This document shows positions 57,748 through 64,000 of a stretch of 64,000 nt of DNA, one piece after another. Location of the stretch: the NCBI GenBank assembly GCA_024364735.1, contig JAGFNQ010001602.1, positions 1-64,000 on the forward strand, written 5' to 3'. The notes beneath the pieces are model-generated. The model did not search any database. It worked only from the letters and a program-made list of their open reading frames with translations, and was not told the origin of the DNA. How positions within the stretch are numbered: position 1 is the first letter of the stretch; each line of letters begins with the position of its first letter. The translations under genes were made by a program, and so were the position numbers. Source of the DNA: Boesenbergia rotunda (taxonomy: Eukaryota; Streptophyta; Magnoliopsida; Zingiberales; Zingiberaceae).

Positions 57748-59399
57748 CTAACCCTTAAGGATGAACTTTGGCACCCAATAGGAAATTTTCCTAATCGGGT
57801 TGACCAAGTACTCCTTATCAATCCATTTCCTATCTAAGGTCTTGGTTTTTGATTGTCCCCTAGCAAACAAGCAATGATAGGTCTTTTCATGATTTGGTTG
57901 ATCATACCCTAGCTCAGTTTTCTTGAAACTTGCTCTTTGGCTCCTAATGATCATGTCTAGAGTGTTGGAGCCAAATTCAAATTTTCTAAGGGTCTTAGTA
58001 AGGTAATCTACCTTTTCTCTTAAGTTTCTATTTTCCTCTTCTAAGTAAGAAACATTTGAATTTGTTTTAGAGAAACCATACATACCATCCATAAGTGTCA
58101 TAGATTTTAGTTTCTCATTAAGCAATCAAATATCATTTTTCAAACATTTAATTTTCTTTTTAGCCTTAAATAAATCATCATTAGTGCTAGAAATAATTTT
58201 AACTAAAGTGGTAGTGGGTAGATTGTATACCTCACCGAGACATTCGAGTTCGAAGATTGACCTCCCCCTTCACTTGAGCTCCCTTCTTCATCTTCACTTA
58301 ATCTCTTTTCATCTTCGGATGACGTGGATGTCATGTCTTCAATTCCCATTAATGCAAAATGGGATACATCCTGTTCTTCTTCTTCCGATGATGAAAGATC
58401 ATCCCATGTCGCCTTCAAATTTGGAGACTTTTTGCCTTTTCTTTTGTTTTCTTCTTTTCTTCCTTCTTGTTCTCGTCCTTCTTCTTCAAGAGGGGACAAT
58501 CATCCTTTATGTGTCCTTCCTCATGGCAATTGTAGCATATGATATTTCTTGTCCTACTCTTGCTTCTTGAGTTTTTCCTACCATGAGATTTGTCAGAAGA
58601 AAAACTTTTAAATGCTTTCCTCATCTTCCTTACCATATACGCCTCTTGATCATTATCCATTGAGGTGCTTGATTCTTCTAAATCGGAGGATGATGAATAT
58701 GAAGTCTTCTTCTTGTCCTTCTTTTTCTTTCTCTCTTTCTCTACAATAAGAGCTATACTCTTTTCTTTTGAAGACATGTTAGCTTGTTCATGTAATTCAA
58801 ATTAGCAAAATAATTCATCAAGCTTAACTAAAGAAAGATCCCCAGAAACCTTATAAGCATCAACCATTGAAGCCCATAAAGTGGTTTTAGGGAAAGATTG
58901 AAACACATACCTTAATAGGTCTCTATTGTCAATTTTCTCACCTATTATATGAAGCTCATTGACAATTTCCTTGAATCTACCATGCAATTGACTCACGGTC
59001 TCATTTGTCGTCATGGTGAAAGATTGGAGTTGAGCCACCAAGAGATCCTTCTTGGCTCTTCTTGATTCGTTTGATCCTTTATTTAATTCAATGAGCTTTT
59101 CCCAAAGCTCTTTGGTAAAGTTGAATAGTTCGACTTTATTCAATTGCTTGAAAGGCCACAGTATAGAGTTGTTGTGGCCTTTGCATTTGCTCGAGCCTTC
59201 TTTATGATCTCTTTTGTCTAATTATTGGTTGGGAGAGGTGCTCCCCTCTCATCCTTTGTCATCTCAAAACTATATACAATGTTAAACCAATTTTCAATAT
59301 CATTCATTAAATAATATTCCATTCTACCTTTCTAATAAGCAAACTCATTGTCGTCGAAGAACGGTGGTCGTGGGTGCTATATCTCTCTTGAAATGTCAT
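57748..59399 (-). pseudogene. gag: gag of element M (frameshifted)
   Basis: The minus-strand ATG at 59399 (MTFQERYSTHDH) is out of frame with the following DUF4219/UBN2-type sequence. Clear gag is at 59143-58802 (KELWEKLIELNKGSNESRRA, NRDLLRYVFQSFPKTTLWAS, MVDAYK), then after a stop FELHEQANMSSKEKS, a Lys/Ser linker and an intact zinc knuckle CYNCHEEGHIKDDC (about 58544-58503). A change of frame gives the WDDLSSSEEEEQ segment (58499-58203), and the last part (58125-57748) is a coiled coil ending KISYWVPKFILKG. It is distinct from the A, B and D gags. Confidence 0.85.
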
Positions 59400-59442
59400 C
59401 TTGATGATTCGGTTGATGGTGAGTTCTCCCAAAACGAACCGT

Positions 59443-59454
59443 GCTCTGATACCA
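59443..59454 (-). other. Primer binding site of element M
   Basis: The minus strand reads TGGTATCAGAGC next to the end of the LTR at 59457. Confidence 0.9.
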
Positions 59455-59456
59455 AT

Positions 59457-60434
59457 TATTGGGACCTTTGCGACTATCTAGAAGGGGAGGGGTGAATAGA
59501 TTCTTCTGGATTTTTTTTACAAAATATTAGCCAAAGCACAAGAAAAATATAGACAAAAATAATAACAATTAAGACAATACTAACTCACTTGATTTACTTG
59601 GTCTCCACCTCCTTGAGGTGATTAATCCAAGGATCCATACGTACACAATCAAGATCCACTATACTCTTCTCCTTTTCAATCAAGCTTGAAAGTGGAGAAA
59701 TCCTTACCCTTACAAGATGATCTCTTCCTCTTTACAATATGGGACTTAGAGTTTGAGGAAGAGAGTAGGCTTTGGAAGCTTTGGGCACATAGCAAAAAGG
59801 TTTCACAATCAAAATTCGTAACCTCTTCATGCCCCAAAGCTTACTCTTAAATAGAGAAAAGAGTTATTAACAAAACAGCTCAGCCCCGACACCAGTCGAC
59901 TTCCACTAGGACCAATGGACTGGTGCCTAGCCAACATCTAGCCAAATGACTAGTTTTCGAACGAACCAGTCGACTGGTTCCGGACCCCAGTCGACTGATC
60001 ATTCTGTGAGTTTCTCTCGACGCTACCAATCGATTGATTCTCTTGCCAGTCGACTACCCAGCTTACAAACTCACTCTTAACCTCTTCGGAGTCCATCCTT
60101 CACATATACCTTGAAGTCCACTTCCCTAGATCTCCCCTTGAAGTTCTCTTCCTTTGGCTCTTTCCCCTCGGATGCACACAAGCCCGCGACTTATCTATAT
60201 GTCATCCTTCACGTATATCTTTGAAGTCTATTTCCTTAGCTTGCCCTTTGAAGTCTTCTTCCTTTGACTCTCATCCCTCGGAAGCACACTCCGTTGTTCC
60301 ACATATGTGGTTCACCAAGTTCTGCATGACTTAAACACACACATCAATCCAATATGAAAACCTAACTTAATCATATTGACACACACATCAAACCCATGAT
60401 CGTACTGATCAAACTTGGGTCGATTGCACCAATA
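59457..60434 (-). repeat. 5' LTR of element M
   Basis: The minus strand starts TATTGGTGCAATCG (TG mutated to TA) and ends GGTCCCAATA; the U5 tract TATTCACCCCTCCCC is near 59480-59493. Confidence 0.85.
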
Positions 60435-60865
60435 GAATGGATGGAGCATTAAATACTTCTTGCCCCCGAATCATGCCTAAGATAAGGGATTATTATCCTT
60501 TTAAATAGGGCCCCTTCCTGAAAAGACACACTCATCCATCAGAAAGTAGTCATCAGCCAACCAATAATGAAGTACGCCATGCCTTGATGTCTCTTAATGA
60601 CGAGTATACGAGCAGTAATGGCACAAGTAAAAGAGAAATACTTGGGGGCAAATGGGCAACCACCACGTTTCATGCATCATTGCCTAAGCATCCCATCACC
60701 TCCACCGTCCCCCATCTCGAACCCATTCTTCGAGAGAGCAATGAATGTTTTGTGGCATAGGCTACTTTTCACCTCAAACGCCCCACCAAAATCTGCTAGA
60801 AAATCAAACATCCAATCCCGTGGCTCCACGTGTTACTAATCCACACATTCGACTTAGGGCGACCC
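60435..60865. other. Spacer between element M and the transposon pseudogene
   Basis: No supported gene. The 80-codon frame at 60597-60839 has no recognisable domain. The region may be promoter-side sequence of the pseudogene that follows. Confidence 0.4.
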
Positions 60866-60875
60866 CTATAAATAG
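60866..60875 (+). promoter_or_regulatory. TATA box upstream of the transposon pseudogene
   Basis: CCTATAAATA followed by a CT-rich leader; the ATG of the degraded frame is at 61103. Confidence 0.5.
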
Positions 60876-61102
60876 TTAGAGCAATTGGAACTCGTCGCAT
60901 TTTTTCTTCACAAATTTCTCCACTCTTGCCCGCCCATCCTTCTTCCTCGCTTCAATACTTCAATCCCTATAAGTCCTCCTACACTCTGATGGCTCCTATG
61001 CATGTTCTTCTCTCTCTATGATATGAGATTTTAGAATCTAAGGTACAGAGAGAGGAGATACTTGGGTTTAGGTTTGAATAAGGGATAGTAAAGGATTATA
61101 AG

Positions 61103-63200
61103 ATGAAGGTAGCCCGAAGAAAACAAGTCCCTTGCACTCCACCTTCTGACTTTTACACATTTTTTCTAGATCAAGTAGAATACAGTTTTAGGTTTCCGAT
61201 CCCCTCTTTCTTCTAGGAGGTCTCTAGATACTTCCACATCGCTTTGCATCAAATGTCACCTAATGCCTTCGCCCAAATGAGTGGTGACTATGTTATTTTC
61301 AAACAATACGATATCCCTTAGCTCCTCTCTTTTTCCATTATTTTTTTCATCCCAAACAAGTTAGTTTAGGATCTTTTCATTTCATGGCCTGATCAAACTT
61401 AAAGTTTCTCAGACGACTTCCCTCATCCGACAAAGGATAGGTTCATATATATTAGTGTCCCCGAGCAACTCAACTACCTGACCGAATGGATAGTTGAGAT
61501 GCCGAGTGCCTCCTACCTTCGAAAGTATCAGAAGAGCGTAGGGACTATCCGAGTCCAATCTATCTTGGCTAGCAAGGATTTTGACACTCCCAAGATAATT
61601 TGAATAGATGGATTGCTCTACTGAGCGAGACTCAGACCTAATGCGGGCGAGTTGGATCAAGATTTAGGTAAGATTTTTCTTTCTAACACTTATCAATACT
61701 AATTGATGATCGGTATGCTTTTTGCAAAAGAGACAATGCTGAACCTCTTTGTGACCAAGCTTATGTAGTGGGACAATACAAACCTCAATGCTTTGCTAAT
61801 GGCCAAGGTTTCCGAACAGTCGAGTGAGGTCGAAGGAGAAACTGACCTACCACCTGCTCAGGCACCCTCGACGTCTAGATATACCGAAACCATGTCAGAA
61901 GAGCCCAACCGAGCTACAAAAGGCAAAGAGCCTGATCAGCCAGTTGAACAAGAACCCCCGATGATATTTTAGGCGACGAGTCAAGCCCTGCGAAAGATGG
62001 CAAAGCACTTCAACCACCCCTTCAGAAGAGTCTGAAATTGCCCACCATTGGGAAGGGCGCACAGAGGATAAGGATTCAAGAACCCTCAAGATCCAAAGAT
62101 CCAAAGCCAAGCGGGAGCATCTTCCAAGCTCCATCCTCTCAAGCACTCGAACACAGCGAGAACGCATCCCAAGATACTACCTCCCGAGAGCCACACCCGA
62201 GTGGGAGCACCTCTAAAGGCCAGGGGGTGGACAAACCAAACGTAACACCAGAACTCCCTTCTTCCCACCCTGTCACAATGTATGTCACAGAAGGTCCTCA
62301 GTCTCCCAACCCCCTGCCTTCAATAGGAGGTATGAGAGCTTCTCACTTGGGAAGTCTTTTTGATAGAATTTGAACGGGGGAGTATGCCAATAAACTAAAA
62401 GAGAAAACCGCATTAGAGGTCAATGCCAGACTGAATGCTTCCATGTTAAAGGTGAATTCAAACCTCTCTCTTATTTATCCAGTACTTTATAACTGTTTTG
62501 TCCTAACATGTTTGAATGGAACATATGGATATGACCTCCCGAGTTCCCGAGCTAGTATGTCTGATTGTTGATTTAAAGGGACAAATAAAAACCTAGACAT
62601 CAATTCAAGTTGAAGGTGAAATCGCCCGAGCTCGGGTGACAGGTCAAATGCAAGCTAAGCTAACAGCAAAGCTGGGAGATAAATTAGAGTACTCCCTAGA
62701 CACCATACAAGCATTGAAACATAACTTGGTGAGGATGAAGAATAGAGAAGACAACCTCTACACCGAGCAGGTTGCCCCCTTCTGAAAGAGAACAAGCGTT
62801 TGTCCCTTAAGCTCGAGGAGCTAGAAAAATTGAAGGTCGATCAGGAAGTTGAACTTCAAGCAGCCGCCGACCAATTATCAGAGGAAATGGCCAAGCGAGC
62901 AAAGAAAGAAAAGACTCTAACAACCATCCAGGAGCAACTCACTAAAGTTGTATAAGCCTGAGAAGCTACACTTTCTAGCCTAGACTAGGTAAAGGCCGAC
63001 CGGGAGAAGGCGAAAAATGAACTTGAAGCCCACCAAGCCAACGAGGATGTTCGACGCCAAGCATTTAAAGAGGAGTTCCTTCACTCCACCGACTATCATG
63101 ATTTAATAGACTCTTAGGTGATCAAACGAATGTCTTAGGGTTTCGAAGGGGTGCTTAAGCAGATCATCAAAGTGAAAGTGTTGAAGACCATGTGGGATCG
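61103..63200 (+). pseudogene. Degraded gypsy-type transposon N-terminal protein with coiled coil
   Basis: The plus frame from ATG 61103 reads MKVARRKQVPCTPPSDFYTF, then VEYSFRFPIPSFF, stop, EVSRYFHIALHQMSPNAFAQ, which fits the domain known as putative gypsy type transposon (PF04195), in which a proline-rich core is followed by a hydrophobic helix. Later pieces in shifting frames are a Pro/Ser/Glu-rich linker (61840-62370) and a long coiled coil (62640-63100: ENKRLSLKLEELEKLKVDQE, KADREKAKNELEAHQAN), then DYHDLIDS and GFEGVLKQIIKVK. More than ten stops or shifts make it a pseudogene. Its LTRs are not visible. Confidence 0.6.
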
Positions 63201-63204
63201 GTGG

Positions 63205-64000
63205 TGTCAATAGAGGGGGGTGAATATCGACTTTTACCTTTTGTTGGAATTTTATCGTTCATTTGTTCTTTCGTTCTATCAAGAGTGTTAGTACGCAGCG
63301 GAATAATAGATAAAAACAAAGCACACGACAAGAACACGTATGATTTTACTTGGCTCCCAACCCCCCCACGGTTAGTACGTCCAAGGCCCAATTACGGTAA
63401 GCGCCCGTCCACTAGTGGTCTCCTTTTCGAAAGTTTTCTGGAGGCGGAGAAATCCGTCTTATAGTTTTGAGTACAAGCACAAATATTAAAATAAAAACAT
63501 TACAACTTATAATAAACCAAACCAAAAGTGAAGATCTCGGCCAACTCTAGAAGTCCAAAACGTCGTGTACATTTTCCTGGAGCCTCCTTGGTCATGGAGC
63601 TTTGACTCAGCTCTATTGCTTTGTATTGAATGAGTAGTAGGATGAAGAATTTGATGCTTTGAAACCATGGCTCGAACCCCTATTTATATAGTCACTCGGG
63701 CATCCGAGAGCCTATAGGGGCACCCTCCATGTCATCAAATCTGATCCAGCCAACGAACAGGACGTGAAGAGATAAGAATGGTCTCTCGGACCTTCTCGAG
63801 CACCCCCATTCCTATAGTGGCACTTGGGATGGGGGCACACTCAACCCCCTTGAGGGTGCCTTCATCATGGGGGCACCCTGGATGATGGTGGCACCCTCAA
63901 TCCCCTTGAGGGTGCCTTCATCATGGGGGCCCTCAACCTTAGCCTTGTTCGTTTGCATTTGCTCTCCTTTCTTACCTCCAACACCAAGTTCCTGCAAGAC
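63205..64000 (-). repeat. Partial minus-strand LTR at the right edge
   Basis: The minus strand ends ...ATATTCACCCCCCTCTATTGACA at 63205, the conserved U5 pattern of the copia LTRs here; it continues beyond 64000. A TATA box (TATATAAATAG, minus strand, near 63682-63692) lies downstream, on the minus strand, of GGTGCCCC words and two tandem copies of a CCCCTTGAGGGTGCC unit (63845-63930). Confidence 0.72.

Larger units (their letters stand above)
55716..60434 (-). mobile_element. Element M: minus-strand non-autonomous copia element with gag only
   Basis: Minus-strand order: 5' LTR (60434-59457, 978 bp), primer site TGGTATCAGAGC (59454-59443), gag (about 59399-57748), non-coding interior, purine tract AAAAAGAGGGAGAT (about 56712-56699), 3' LTR (56698-55716, 983 bp). 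No protease, integrase, RT or RNaseH is found in the 1 kb after gag. The LTRs carry AGTCGACT words (56140-56300, 59895-60060) and are related to those of C. Confidence 0.88.

Noticed and set aside
60434..60438. AGAAT at both ends of element M as a target duplication
   Set aside because: It fits only if both LTR ends are shifted by one base; at the canonical ends the flanks are AAGAA and GAATG, so the duplication is not established.

Overview
The window reads as gene-poor plant nuclear DNA: a nest of Ty1/copia LTR retrotransposons of the type with a DUF4219/UBN2 gag, gag-PR-INT-RT-RNaseH order, an initiator-tRNA-Met primer site (TGGTATCAGAGC) and LTRs ending in CTATTCACCCCC...CCAACA. Several elements also carry a third ORF (ORF3) of the putative plant transposon protein type. 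A monocot is likely; a Zingiberales genome is only a guess. I found no rRNA, tRNA or CRISPR. Element names (A, B, C...) are mine.

Layout. 1-22516: element A (+), a tandem dimer LTR-internal-LTR-internal-LTR sharing its middle LTR, with two gag-pol-ORF3 sets, each broken by a few indels. A sits in the 3' internal part of element C (+), whose 3' LTR (22692-32526) is split by element B (+, 23251-32057). B has gag and ORF3 but no pol. 32527-33035: remnant H (-). 33036-52787: one large minus-strand element E (5' LTR 52787-51391, then gag, AT-rich spacer, PR, INT; RT lost at H). E is split by solo LTRs F (33471-34719), G (34890-37663), J (49536-50706) and L (39569-48109). L contains solo LTR C2 (40292-47850), which contains element D (40397-46794, gag only). 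A 0.6-kb TRIM lies in E's own 5' LTR. 52788-55715: the only stretch not obviously retroelement; it holds a possible four-exon small gene (53638-55113) and a tiny MITE-like inverted repeat. 55716-60434: element M (-), gag only. 60435-63204: TATA box plus a degenerate gypsy-type transposon ORF. 63205-64000: part of another minus-strand LTR.

How the parts work together. In an active element the LTR promoter would give genomic/gag-pol RNA, with pol reached across a UAG codon found between gag and pol in both A copies and in D. ORF3 looks like a separate spliced product: a tiny first exon (10, 11 and 23 nt in the three copies), an intron, then one long exon, in both A and B. Each lineage carries arrays of a lineage-specific palindromic word (A/D GATCGGTC-GACCGATC; B GGGCGCCC; M AGTCGACT) in the LTR and again inside the element, upstream of ORF3 where ORF3 exists. 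The two A copies are almost identical in gag, pol and LTRs but strongly diverged across the ORF3 coding exon, which points to exchange of ORF3 as a module. All elements look defective as assembled; part of the 1-bp indel load in A may be assembly error.
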